Virus record (IMG/VR): IMGVR_UViG_3300044998_000753
Span: 1-34,258 of that record
Direction: 5' to 3' (one strand)
Origin: a virus
Length of the DNA: 34,258 nt
The notes beneath the pieces are model-generated. The model was given only the letters and a program-made list of their open reading frames with translations, was not told the origin of the DNA and made no database searches. Position numbers and translations under genes: made by a program. Below, piece after piece: positions 25,709 to 32,873 of this stretch (positions are counted from its first letter, which is position 1; each line of letters starts with the position of its first letter).

Positions 25709-26154
25709 CTGCCGGTGCTCCCAAATCCGCCATCACTGCGGGTGGTTTCGTTTGGGTCAATATGGGGGACCTCATTGAAAGTTGCTCCCATTATGTCGTC
25801 GAGGACGAGGATTTGAGCGATGCGATCTCCGTGCTGCACGTAGTATGACTCGATGCCGCCGTTGAAGAGGAGAACTTTGATCTCGCCGCGATAGTCGGCG
25901 TCGATTACGCCGGGACTATTAGCAACAAAAACGGATTTCATCGAGAGACCGCTTCGTGGGCATACTAAGAGGCCCGAAGGGGAGCGGAAGCGAAGCCCGG
26001 TCGGCACGGCACGGGTCATGCCGGGAGGGATTAGCATATTATTCGCTCTATTGCCGTCGGTTTTGATAAAGGCGTGGATGTCGAAGCAGACGCTGAAAGG
26101 CGTCGCGCGATATGGCGCCTTGACGTCGGGGTAGAGTCGTTGGAAGTCAATCAT
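25705..26154 (-). CDS. dut: deoxyuridine triphosphatase
   Basis: This 149-residue trimeric-type dUTPase hydrolyses dUTP to dUMP and pyrophosphate, keeping uracil out of DNA. All five motifs are visible: motif 1 CFDIHAF (23-29), motif 2 PRSGLSMK (66-73), motif 3 GVIDADYRGEI (82-92), motif 4 GDRIAQ (109-114) and motif 5 RSDGGFGSTGR (139-149). The start at 26154 is chosen because GGAG lies six bases upstream and the ATG overlaps the polymerase stop by eight bases; an upstream ATG at 26160 would sit one base from the site. It is placed inside the split polymerase locus, whose first half carries a uracil-glycosylase-like domain. Confidence 0.93.
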   Translation of the reverse strand: MIDFQRLYPDVKAPYRATPFSVCFDIHAFIKTDGNRANNMLIPPGMTRAVPTGLRFRSPSGLLVCPRSGLSMKSVFVANSPGVIDADYRGEIKVLLFNGGIESYYVQHGDRIAQILVLDDIMGATFNEVPHIDPNETTRSDGGFGSTGR

Positions 26155-27913
26155 CTTCATCTCCGGTGCTGAGATTTTGCAGGTTGGTGCCGCGGCCGAA
26201 TACATTTGTTGAGGAGGAGAGGCGGTGGGTTTCCGTGCCGCCCGGATTGAAGGAGCATCGGATGCGAGAGTCGGAGTCGAGGGACATATTGATAACGGTG
26301 CGTGCGGTGTCGGCGGATTCGAGCGTGCCGAGCCGAGTTAAGAGGCCGGACCATTCGGGATACCTTTTGAGCCACTCGTTGCGGCCTTCCTTGCCACTCG
26401 TTGGGCGGCCCGTTTTTCTATTCATAATGACAGGAAGTCCGAGGATGTCATGTAGAATGGCTTTGGTTTGCTTCGGGCTCTTATACCATGCGGCGCTTTT
26501 CTTGCCTTTGATTGTCCCTTCGGGAACCATATCTTGTGGAATGATGGATAGGATTTCCTGTTCTAATGCTCCGAGGGCCGTGCTGAGTTCCATGGAGAGA
26601 TGCACGCGGCGGGATGTATCGAAGCGCATCCCACGGGACATCTTGCGGAGGCATGACTCGTTGATCTGCATTTTGAAATTCATCTGCTCCTGCATATTAT
26701 AGTGTTGCAAGAGGGTGCGTTGGACGTTGGCGCATTCCCACGTATTTACGAGGTCTTGGCAATTGTAGAGCCAGAGTTGCTTCGGGTCGCCCTTTAAGTC
26801 CCATTCTTTCCCATCATCCTTCCAATACCAATAGTATTTGCAATAGAGACTAGATAGGTAGTCGAGCCCCTTCGGGGTGCCGGGGAACATGACGTTCTGC
26901 GCGAGCATGGTGTCGAAAGAGAGGCGAGGTGTAACGCCGAGCCAGTGTTGGAAATATTGAGTGTCGTAGATAAAGTTTTGTCCTTCGATGAGAATATTCG
27001 GGTGCGAGTTGATTTGACGTAATAACGATATAACCTCGGCTTCATCTTCAGGGGACCAGAAGGAAACCAATTCCCCATCACGCTTATCAATGAAGGGCAC
27101 GCACATTGCAAACGATGTCGAGTCCGTCAATCCGACGCAAGTAATAAATCCTCGCATTGTTTCGATATCTTCGGCGAGCCGTATTTTATTCCCCGCATTC
27201 GCTTGGGCGAGCCAGGATTTGATCCTGCTGCGGAATTGCTGAAGGGTTGGCGGAGCGAGGAATACGGGTTTCGGATTCGGACGCCAATCATTCCGAAGCG
27301 CGAGGGGCACGCGCGCTTTTAAGTCATGAACGGTCACGGCGCGAAGGTCCCATTGTCGCATAATGGCGGCGGGATGGATTATCGGGAGGAGTTTCGTAGT
27401 AGAGTATTCGAGGGAGTTATAATCTTTTAGCATATACCACATACTCCCGCGCCATTTTGTGATGCCGCCAGGAGTTACGCGCCCCTGCGTTTCGGGGGAG
27501 GGACGAACGGGAGAGCTGCAATCGGTTAGTGCCCAGAGGGCATAATTGCCAACCGCTATTATGAGTTTGCGGGGAAAGGAGTTTATTTGGTCGTAGAGAC
27601 GCTTAAGTTCGGCAATGGCAAACGCCTCAGGGTGCTGGCCGCGGAGAGATGTTTGGGCTTCAGCCTTGGGGGAGAAGAAGCGCCAGGCTTCATTATTCTG
27701 TGGACGCGCCGCGATGGTGTTTGTTACGAGGCATGACATTCTGTCGATGCCACTTTCTGCGAGCATACGATTCAACTCATTGCCTGATGCGCCGACGAAG
27801 GGGCGCTCGCGATTAGCTTCCTCTGCGCCCCAAGCCTCGCCGACAATTACAATGTCGGCGTGCCGCGGCCCGCTCGTGCCGTACCAGAGATCACGCGATT
27901 GTTCCGTTTGCAT
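26147..27913 (-). CDS. UDG-like/3'-5' exonuclease/polymerase N-terminal half
   Basis: This 588-residue protein is an SPO1-type DNA polymerase fragment. Residues about 19-200 are a family 4/5 uracil-glycosylase-like domain with GEAWG (25-29), RPFVG (36-40) and the HPA motif (180-182). A 3'-5' exonuclease follows with D249/E251, N313/Y316/D317 and Y383/D387, so it looks intact. The polymerase part has TETHRLSSS (560-568) and ends right after NLQNLS (577-582) with an unrelated acidic tail (TGDEDD). Motifs A, B and C are missing and lie in the gene at 24625-25395. Start at 27913 has AGAGG five bases upstream; it overlaps the methyltransferase by 23 bases. Whether the UDG domain is catalytic or structural is unknown. 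Confidence 0.88.
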   Translation of the reverse strand: MQTEQSRDLWYGTSGPRHADIVIVGEAWGAEEANRERPFVGASGNELNRMLAESGIDRMSCLVTNTIAARPQNNEAWRFFSPKAEAQTSLRGQHPEAFAIAELKRLYDQINSFPRKLIIAVGNYALWALTDCSSPVRPSPETQGRVTPGGITKWRGSMWYMLKDYNSLEYSTTKLLPIIHPAAIMRQWDLRAVTVHDLKARVPLALRNDWRPNPKPVFLAPPTLQQFRSRIKSWLAQANAGNKIRLAEDIETMRGFITCVGLTDSTSFAMCVPFIDKRDGELVSFWSPEDEAEVISLLRQINSHPNILIEGQNFIYDTQYFQHWLGVTPRLSFDTMLAQNVMFPGTPKGLDYLSSLYCKYYWYWKDDGKEWDLKGDPKQLWLYNCQDLVNTWECANVQRTLLQHYNMQEQMNFKMQINESCLRKMSRGMRFDTSRRVHLSMELSTALGALEQEILSIIPQDMVPEGTIKGKKSAAWYKSPKQTKAILHDILGLPVIMNRKTGRPTSGKEGRNEWLKRYPEWSGLLTRLGTLESADTARTVINMSLDSDSRIRCSFNPGGTETHRLSSSTNVFGRGTNLQNLSTGDEDD

Positions 27914-29237
27914 GTTGGCCTCTAAAGAGATTCGACATTGCCGTATTATATGCGCCCTCGTCGATCTCAATGCCGAGGCCGACGCGATTGCATTCTTTTG
28001 CCGCCACGAGGGTTGCACCTGAACCGCAGCAGGGGTCGAGAATAAACTCGCCCGGCAGCGTTGATACCTCGATCAGGCGTCGCATGAGTTCGACGGGTTT
28101 CTCCGCGGCGTATGTGCGTTCGTGGCGCGGCACACGTTTGACGTTAATGATGTCGGTGGGGCTTGAGATTAAGCCGCGTTCGCCTTTTGTTGCATAGAAT
28201 ATGATGTCATATGTCCGGCGCGGCCCAGCGGAGCCCCAAGGGGCGAGCCCTTCGGATTCGCTCTTTTGCCAGATGAGAGGGGTGCGAAATGGAACCCATC
28301 CCATCGCGCCGGCTTGCCTCTTAAGCCAGTCGAAATGATCGATGTCGGTGAAGATGAAGATGTTGGCACGTGGCTTCGTGATGCGAAAGCCTTCGACGAG
28401 GATGAATTTTAGAATGTTTCGTGCATTATCGGATGAGTCATCGTAGTTGTGATGATGAATGGTCCGGGCGCGAAAGCCACCGACGTTTGCGTCGATGCCG
28501 TAAGGCGGATCGGTGCAGATTAAATCAACGCAGTGGGGTTCGAGTTTGGGGAGAACGTTAAAGAGATCCGCGTGGCGGATTTCGATTAGAGGTTTCCCTT
28601 CGGTCTCCGCCGCGACGCGCCGCGCGATGATCGCGTTTAGTTTTTCCTCTTCGCGTTTAAGTACTAAGGCGTGGGCTTCGTTAAGGTTGCGAGCCTTGGC
28701 GATGGTGGGGTCGGAGAGATGCTCGGCGACGCGGACGGCGGAGTTTACGAGCTTGCGTGCCGTTTCGGGGGATTCGGTGATCTGGCCTTTGGCTGCTAAT
28801 TCGCGCCCGGTTTCGTTGAAGGTTTGAGTGGGGTTCGCGGCGAGGCGTAATTCGTGCAGCTTGGCGAGTGCTTTACAGCGGTCTTGCCAAGAGGGATCGA
28901 GCCGTTGAAAGTTTTCATCGAATTCGGCTTCGAATATTCCAACCTCATTCAACTCGGTGTTGATGTCGAGGAAGGGGATTTTACCGGGAGGGATATTGTG
29001 CCCGTTACAATGAAATGTAATGCCTTCTTTTGCAAGGATGTCGATAACGGCAGTTCTTCGGCGGCCGCCGGTTAAGACATAAGTGTCTGTCGATTGATCG
29101 TACCATCCAAAGGGGGGCTGTAAAAGTCCTCTGGCGATGATGGATGCTTTTAGATCGGAAAGAGAGGAGATGGTTATGGTGGATTCATCGCGCTGGCGCT
29201 CGCGAATCTCAAGGTCTGATCTATCAATTATTCGCAT
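27891..29237 (-). CDS. ParB-domain plus DNA methyltransferase fusion
   Basis: This 448-residue protein has a ParB/Srx-like N-terminal domain (GGRRR at 57-61) and a C-terminal N6-adenine or N4-cytosine methyltransferase. The catalytic motif DPPY is at 243-246 and the AdoMet motif (DPCCGSG, 401-407) comes after it. This order is the beta class, as in CcrM. It likely methylates phage DNA to avoid restriction. The start at 29237 has GGAG eight bases upstream. No restriction partner is encoded nearby. Gene order suggests co-expression with replication genes. Confidence 0.87.
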   Translation of the reverse strand: MRIIDRSDLEIRERQRDESTITISSLSDLKASIIARGLLQPPFGWYDQSTDTYVLTGGRRRTAVIDILAKEGITFHCNGHNIPPGKIPFLDINTELNEVGIFEAEFDENFQRLDPSWQDRCKALAKLHELRLAANPTQTFNETGRELAAKGQITESPETARKLVNSAVRVAEHLSDPTIAKARNLNEAHALVLKREEEKLNAIIARRVAAETEGKPLIEIRHADLFNVLPKLEPHCVDLICTDPPYGIDANVGGFRARTIHHHNYDDSSDNARNILKFILVEGFRITKPRANIFIFTDIDHFDWLKRQAGAMGWVPFRTPLIWQKSESEGLAPWGSAGPRRTYDIIFYATKGERGLISSPTDIINVKRVPRHERTYAAEKPVELMRRLIEVSTLPGEFILDPCCGSGATLVAAKECNRVGLGIEIDEGAYNTAMSNLFRGQHANGTIA

Positions 29238-29260
29238 AGTCGTTGCTCCTTTATTTATGC

Positions 29261-29312
29261 CTAGCTTCGCTCTCTCGCCTTCAAGGCGGCTATGCAAAGG
29301 GCAATGGCGGGG
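29261..29312 (-). other. -1 frame continuation of the ABA-sandwich protein
   Basis: The C-run (G-run 29309-29312 on +) marks the break. Reading CCC GCC ATT GCC from there restores a typical family ending, IALCIAALKARERS, and stops at 29261-29263. The ribosome site and start of the methyltransferase gene (29237) then follow without overlap, a spacing that fits a natural gene end better than the in-frame stop at 29290. Confidence 0.7.
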
Positions 29313-29682
29313 TGGCTGCATATCCAACCCATCGCGGCGGGGTTAAAAGTGGGTGATAGAGGTAGGCCCCCGCTAACCCCTGTCGCCAAACGCCGTCGTC
29401 GTATCCTTCGTTTGAGATAACCCAACGTATCCCGTCCGGCACCAGCGTAAGCGCAGCGTCTATGCTGGCGAGGGGGTTGGGCTGCTCCCCGTCAACATAT
29501 TTTTCGACTGCCCCAAACTTAGTCCAAACTACTTCTCTTTCCCCCCAACCAAAATTATGCTCCCGCACCTTCCACCCGCAAGTCAGCAGAACGTCGTCGG
29601 CTAGTTCCCTATCCTGCCACGTCGCACTCTCCAGCCTCTCTATGAGTGCCGCCAGCGCGGCCGGTTCCTTCGTGTCGGTCAT
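29290..29682 (-). CDS. ABA-sandwich-like phage protein with apparent frameshift
   Basis: As read, this is a 130-residue protein. It resembles phage ABA-sandwich-type proteins: ALIERLESATWQDRELADDVLLTCGW at the start, PLASIDAALTLVPDGIRWVISNEG in the middle, then GYAATP near the end. Intact relatives usually end with a phrase like ATPALALCIAALKAR. Here the frame ends TPPLPFA, but the -1 frame from the CCCC run gives PAIALCIAALKARERS and a stop at 29261-29263. This means either a lost base, a programmed -1 slip or a sequencing error. The 29682 start has GGAG six bases upstream. Function unknown. Confidence 0.75.
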   Translation of the reverse strand: MTDTKEPAALAALIERLESATWQDRELADDVLLTCGWKVREHNFGWGEREVVWTKFGAVEKYVDGEQPNPLASIDAALTLVPDGIRWVISNEGYDDGVWRQGLAGAYLYHPLLTPPRWVGYAATPPLPFA

Positions 29683-29701
29683 TCATGGCTCCCGTTTGTG
29701 G

Positions 29702-29735
29702 GAGGGACAGGAACGCAATGTCCTGTCCCTCTTTT
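29702..29735 (+). terminator. terminator-like hairpin, + orientation, in a - strand operon
   Basis: GAGGGACAGGA (29702-29712) pairs perfectly with TCCTGTCCCTC (29721-29731) over 11 bases with an eight-base loop, followed by TTTT (29732-29735). On + RNA this is a classical intrinsic terminator. On - RNA no T-run follows. The genes here are on the - strand, so it may stop antisense transcripts; the hairpin may also have a role in processing - strand RNA. Confidence 0.6.
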
Positions 29736-29790
29736 CACCTCTCTACGCAAGCACCGGGGGAGAGGCTATGCTATGCTCGCTTCGCTCGCA

Positions 29791-30270
29791 TTAGCGAACG
29801 GGGGCGACACGCGAGACTTCGACGTACTTGCGCTCGGGATTGTTTTTGTCCGCGCGGTGCGTCACGCGGATCATGACAGGCCCCTGACCTTGGAGCATGG
29901 AGAAGTTCCACGGGCCGGCCCCGTTTTGTCCGACGGCGGCGCGGATGCGGCCGAGGGTTACGTTCTTGTCGGGGGCGGCGGAGAGGGCGCCGTTGTCGTC
30001 GAAGTCGAGGAACATCTTCGCGTAGACGATGATGCGGTCGCGCTCGAGTTCGGCCTTGAGGGCCTCGTCGAGGATCGAGAAGGGGAGCGAGAATTGCACG
30101 GCGCTACGCTCTTCGCCCGTGTTGCGGTCGTTCCATTTGATCTCGTTGAAGGCTTTCTCGGCCTCGAACGAGTCGATCATGGCTTGGTATTCGCCTTCGG
30201 GGACGAGCCGCATTTCCGTCGCCATCGGGGCGTCGACGTTTTGGGACATGAAGTTATTGGGGTCGAACAT
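29791..30270 (-). CDS. probable phage ssDNA-binding protein
   Basis: This 159-residue protein has a look often seen next to Sak4-type ATPase genes in phages: MFDPNNFMSQNVDAPMATEM, then LVPEGEYQAMIDSF, a beta-barrel-like middle (VQFSLPFSILDE, DRIIVYAKMFLDFDDNG) and a C-terminal VMIRVTHRADKNNPERKYVEV strand pair. An SSB-like (DUF669-like) OB-type protein is the best guess. It lacks an acidic C-terminal tail. GGAG precedes the ATG by eight bases and the gap to the ATPase gene is 33 bases. The antisense 289-codon frame here is a shadow. Confidence 0.6.
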   Translation of the reverse strand: MFDPNNFMSQNVDAPMATEMRLVPEGEYQAMIDSFEAEKAFNEIKWNDRNTGEERSAVQFSLPFSILDEALKAELERDRIIVYAKMFLDFDDNGALSAAPDKNVTLGRIRAAVGQNGAGPWNFSMLQGQGPVMIRVTHRADKNNPERKYVEVSRVAPVR

Positions 30271-30303
30271 TTTGAGGTCTCCAAGTTGCCACAGGTTTCC
30301 ATA

Positions 30304-31191
30304 TCAACGGGCGGCTTGTGGCGAGGCCGGCGTTGTCTCTTTGCTGCCGCTTGCTGCGGCAAGGCGGCGGCGGTAGGCGGTGACGATGGGGGCAAAGTCG
30401 GGAGCGAGGTCGGAAGATACCGGCAGGGCGCGATTTTTCAAATCGGCGGCGGCATCAACGGTGCTCCAGGTGAAGCGGGGAGCATTATTCGCAACCGTGC
30501 GCTTCGCGTAGACGACCTCGGAGAAGAAGCGAGGAATCTTCGGCGCGAGTTTGCGACCGAGCGTTGATGCCATGACCTGCGTCACGCCGGTTATTTCATT
30601 CAGCTCTTTCTCCACATGAGCCGTTAGCACAAAGAAGCATTTGCGATCCGATGTTACTTTTAAGAGGAGCTGTTCGAGAAAATTCATCGCAACGCCCCAC
30701 TCGCCTTGATGCGCCGCCGGCTTGTAGCCGATTGTTAAGGCCATGGAGATGAGAGAGAGGCCAGACAAAGAGTCTATGACGAAGGCGCGAGAGGCATCCC
30801 AAGTGGTAACGTCGCCATATCGTTCCCCGGTGCGCTCGCAAGGGAAGTTGGACATGGCTTCGAGAAGGGCCATTGCGGGCTTGCGGGTTTCCTCTTTTCC
30901 TACACCGCTCTTGATGTTTTGAAGGTCCATAAAGCCCTGCGCGCCGATCGCTTTTACCATGTCGGTCACGGCCTTCCAGCCGGCGGCGGCGGGGAGGACG
31001 GAGGTCCAATGCAGTTTGTCGATGGGGATGTTCCGACGGGAACAGCCGTCGAGGAGAGACTCGACCGCGCCGGGCTCGGTCATGAGGACGAAGGTTTCGA
31101 GGCCGGATGCTACTAGAGTAGCAATGGAGTCGGTTTTGCCAGAGCCGGGAGCGCCCTGAAGCAAAACGGCGGGGGGTTGGAGGGTGATCAT
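30304..31191 (-). CDS. RecA-like/Sak4-type AAA ATPase
   Basis: This 295-residue protein has Walker A GAPGSGKT (13-20) at the start and a Walker B RAFVIDS (D140), with a conserved HVEKELNEITG stretch after the core. It resembles the short RecA-like ATPases (Sak4/AAA_24 type) that phages use in single-strand annealing and recombination, often paired with a ssDNA-binding protein as here. The C-terminus (about 265-295) is basic and low-complexity. The start at 31191 is chosen because the Walker A then follows the N-terminus closely, as usual; an upstream in-frame ATG at 31266 adds residues unlike the family. Confidence 0.8.
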   Translation of the reverse strand: MITLQPPAVLLQGAPGSGKTDSIATLVASGLETFVLMTEPGAVESLLDGCSRRNIPIDKLHWTSVLPAAAGWKAVTDMVKAIGAQGFMDLQNIKSGVGKEETRKPAMALLEAMSNFPCERTGERYGDVTTWDASRAFVIDSLSGLSLISMALTIGYKPAAHQGEWGVAMNFLEQLLLKVTSDRKCFFVLTAHVEKELNEITGVTQVMASTLGRKLAPKIPRFFSEVVYAKRTVANNAPRFTWSTVDAAADLKNRALPVSSDLAPDFAPIVTAYRRRLAAASGSKETTPASPQAAR

Positions 31192-31205
31192 GAGGGTGCT
31201 CGGGG

Positions 31206-31376
31206 TTAGAGGGGACGGATGAAGATTGCGATATTGGACCTGTCCAATACGGCAACTAGTTTCCAACCGCTTTTCCCGTAAGGGTCAAGGCTGATTGGTG
31301 TGCTGAATGGAATAATGAGGTACTCGTATCGGGGGCCGTGCCAGATTCGATTCCACAGCTTTGCGAAGATGCTCAT
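31206..31376 (-). CDS. DUF4177-like small protein
   Basis: This 56-residue reading frame is too short for usual ORF cut-offs. It starts with ATG overlapping the preceding stop (TAATG) and ends with TAA at 31206-31208, 14 bases before the ATPase start. The sequence YEYLIIPF, then PYGKSGWKLVAVLDRSNIAIFIRPL matches the style of DUF4177 proteins (short beta-alpha-beta with G..GW.LV...). Function unknown. It fills an otherwise unexplained 184-base gap, supporting that it is a real gene. Confidence 0.7.
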   Translation of the reverse strand: MSIFAKLWNRIWHGPRYEYLIIPFSTPISLDPYGKSGWKLVAVLDRSNIAIFIRPL

Positions 31377-31678
31377 TAGATTAGGTCCAGGAGTTTGTCC
31401 GCGGATATGCGGGCCGGGCGGGGAGAGGTGAGGTCGCGGCGAGTTTTCGGCTCGGAGGAGGCGAAAGCGGTGGCGGTTAAGAGGAGGCCGCCGCGTTTAC
31501 TCTTAGCTTCGCCGTATGCGAACATTAGGGCGCGGTCGGGGAATTCGTCTTCGCCCCATGCGTAGCCGAAGACTTCATCGCGAAAGCTGGCGCGCCATCT
31601 CCCGTTGTCGAGTTGGAAGAAGTTATTCAATTTGAAGCCGGAGGCGTAGGCGTCTTGGAGGATGCGATCGATGCTCAA
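31376..31678 (-). CDS. hypothetical protein ending in LLDLI
   Basis: This 100-residue protein starts at a TTG (31678-31676), overlapping the preceding stop as TTGA with AGGA nine bases upstream. It has a beta-rich start (LNNFFQLDNGRWRASFRD, VFGYAWGED) and a basic linker (KTRRDLTSPRPARISADK) to a C-terminal LLDLI. The same five residues end the protein at 33467-33742. A short docking tail is plausible; its partner is unknown. I do not recognise the family. Confidence 0.6.
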   Translation of the reverse strand: MSIDRILQDAYASGFKLNNFFQLDNGRWRASFRDEVFGYAWGEDEFPDRALMFAYGEAKSKRGGLLLTATAFASSEPKTRRDLTSPRPARISADKLLDLI

Positions 31679-31899
31679 GACTTGGCTTCCTCTTGCTCGA
31701 TGGTGATAGCAACGGGGCCGATGCGGAGGCCGGGATTTTCCATCCCAACGTAGATGGCGATAGGAGGCGAGCCGATTACCGCAAAGACGCCTTCACTTTG
31801 AGTCTCGAGAACGGCTTTGCCTTCGGCATCTTTATATCCGCGAACGGTTGATTGTTTCTCGTAGATTGAATGGATGAAAGATAAGAGGCGTATTTTCAT
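31675..31899 (-). CDS. small hypothetical replication-arm protein
   Basis: This 74-residue protein starts at the ATG at 31899, which overlaps the nuclease stop as ATGA, with GAGGAG about eight bases upstream. It is mixed strand and helix (MKIRLLSFIHSIYEKQ, then GVFAVIGSPPIAIYVG) and ends in an acidic EQEEAKS. Longer in-frame extensions would run into the nuclease gene and are unlikely. Function unknown. Confidence 0.6.
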   Translation of the reverse strand: MKIRLLSFIHSIYEKQSTVRGYKDAEGKAVLETQSEGVFAVIGSPPIAIYVGMENPGLRIGPVAITIEQEEAKS

Positions 31900-32837
31900 A
31901 CCACTGGCTCCTCGACAGGGTTCTTCTTGAGGGGCGACCATTTGTTGATGACGAAATTCGAGAGCCACGATTCGGGGGTTGTAGATTGGCATACGGGTAA
32001 GAAGATGCAGTTGCCGTATGCGGTGCAGGAGTCTCCAAGGTTGAAGTCGAAATACTTCTCATCGTAGCAGCGGCGGAGACGCCAGAGGTCGCGCCGAAGT
32101 TGCTCGTGCCAGCGTTCGATCATGAAGTCGCTGTATGTCTTAATGGCTTCGGCATGAGCAATCTTAGTCTTAAGGATGCCGATGCCGCGGACGACGACGG
32201 TGTTGAGGTCGATGCCGAGCTGCCGGCAGGCCCAAACGTAGCCGAGAAACTGCGAACGGAGGTCCCATTTCTCTGCCCAATTTGCATCGGGGGATGTGCC
32301 TTGAGTTTTTTCGTCGCGGACGCAGGGGCGAGACATGTAGGAGCCGAGCATGTCGAAGCGGCCGCAATAGATGAAGGGTTCGCCCGAGGGGTGTAAGGGA
32401 AAGCCGTCGCCTTCGAGGGGGATGGCGAAGGTGAATTCGAAGGTGGGTTCGCCGTCAGGTTTCCTGTAAGGCTGCACGTGATCCGTCAGTGGGGGATAGA
32501 CGTAGAAGTAATCCTCAACTGCTTCCCATACGCGGTCTTTGGTTTTTGCCGTGCGTTTGTGCTCGGGGATTTCGAAGTCGCCCCACGAGATCATGAATTT
32601 AGCTTGGGCGACATCAAGGGCGTCGTTGACGCTTTTGTGTTTTGAGTGAATTTCGCGGTAGGTAGTCTCGAGGGCCTCGGCAAAGCAGGCACCGGCGTGG
32701 AGGTCGATGCTGATATGACTCGGACGGTAGCCGCAGGCGAATTCGAGCCAGAATTTCTGCGGGCAGGCGCGAAACGCGGATAGCATTGTGGAGTCGATGT
32801 GGAGAGGTAGCTCGGTGGTGGGAGAGATGAGAGGCAT
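31896..32837 (-). CDS. PD-(D/E)XK nuclease of Cas4/RecB type
   Basis: This 313-residue protein shows the nuclease core: GRFD (159-162), DEK (175-177) and QFLGY (196-200), matching the GxxD, (D/E)xK and QxxxY motifs of PD-(D/E)XK RecB/Cas4 enzymes. Cysteines at 25 (RACPQKFW), 271, 277 and 283 suit an iron-sulfur cluster like that of Cas4, AddB and Dna2. It likely trims DNA ends for recombination together with the Sak4-type ATPase and SSB-like protein downstream. AGGA precedes the ATG by about nine bases. A CRISPR locus is not present, so Cas4 adaptation is not implied. Confidence 0.82.
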   Translation of the reverse strand: MPLISPTTELPLHIDSTMLSAFRACPQKFWLEFACGYRPSHISIDLHAGACFAEALETTYREIHSKHKSVNDALDVAQAKFMISWGDFEIPEHKRTAKTKDRVWEAVEDYFYVYPPLTDHVQPYRKPDGEPTFEFTFAIPLEGDGFPLHPSGEPFIYCGRFDMLGSYMSRPCVRDEKTQGTSPDANWAEKWDLRSQFLGYVWACRQLGIDLNTVVVRGIGILKTKIAHAEAIKTYSDFMIERWHEQLRRDLWRLRRCYDEKYFDFNLGDSCTAYGNCIFLPVCQSTTPESWLSNFVINKWSPLKKNPVEEPVV

Positions 32838-32873
32838 CGGGGGATTCCTCGGGGTTAGATGATGACGAAGCTA

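Noticed and set aside
29765-29800. GCGAGCGAAGCGAGC-like palindromic stretch near 29775
   Set aside because: It is short, lies right after a stop codon and does not form a long stem or T-run; it may be chance in GC-rich DNA.
29698-30567. 289-codon + strand frame overlapping the SSB-like and ATPase genes
   Set aside because: It is an antisense shadow of two supported genes; the protein is V/G/E-rich with no domain signature.
31896-32837. Cas4 of a CRISPR system
   Set aside because: Only the nuclease with probable iron-sulfur cysteines is present; there are no other cas genes or repeats, and neighbours are recombination genes.
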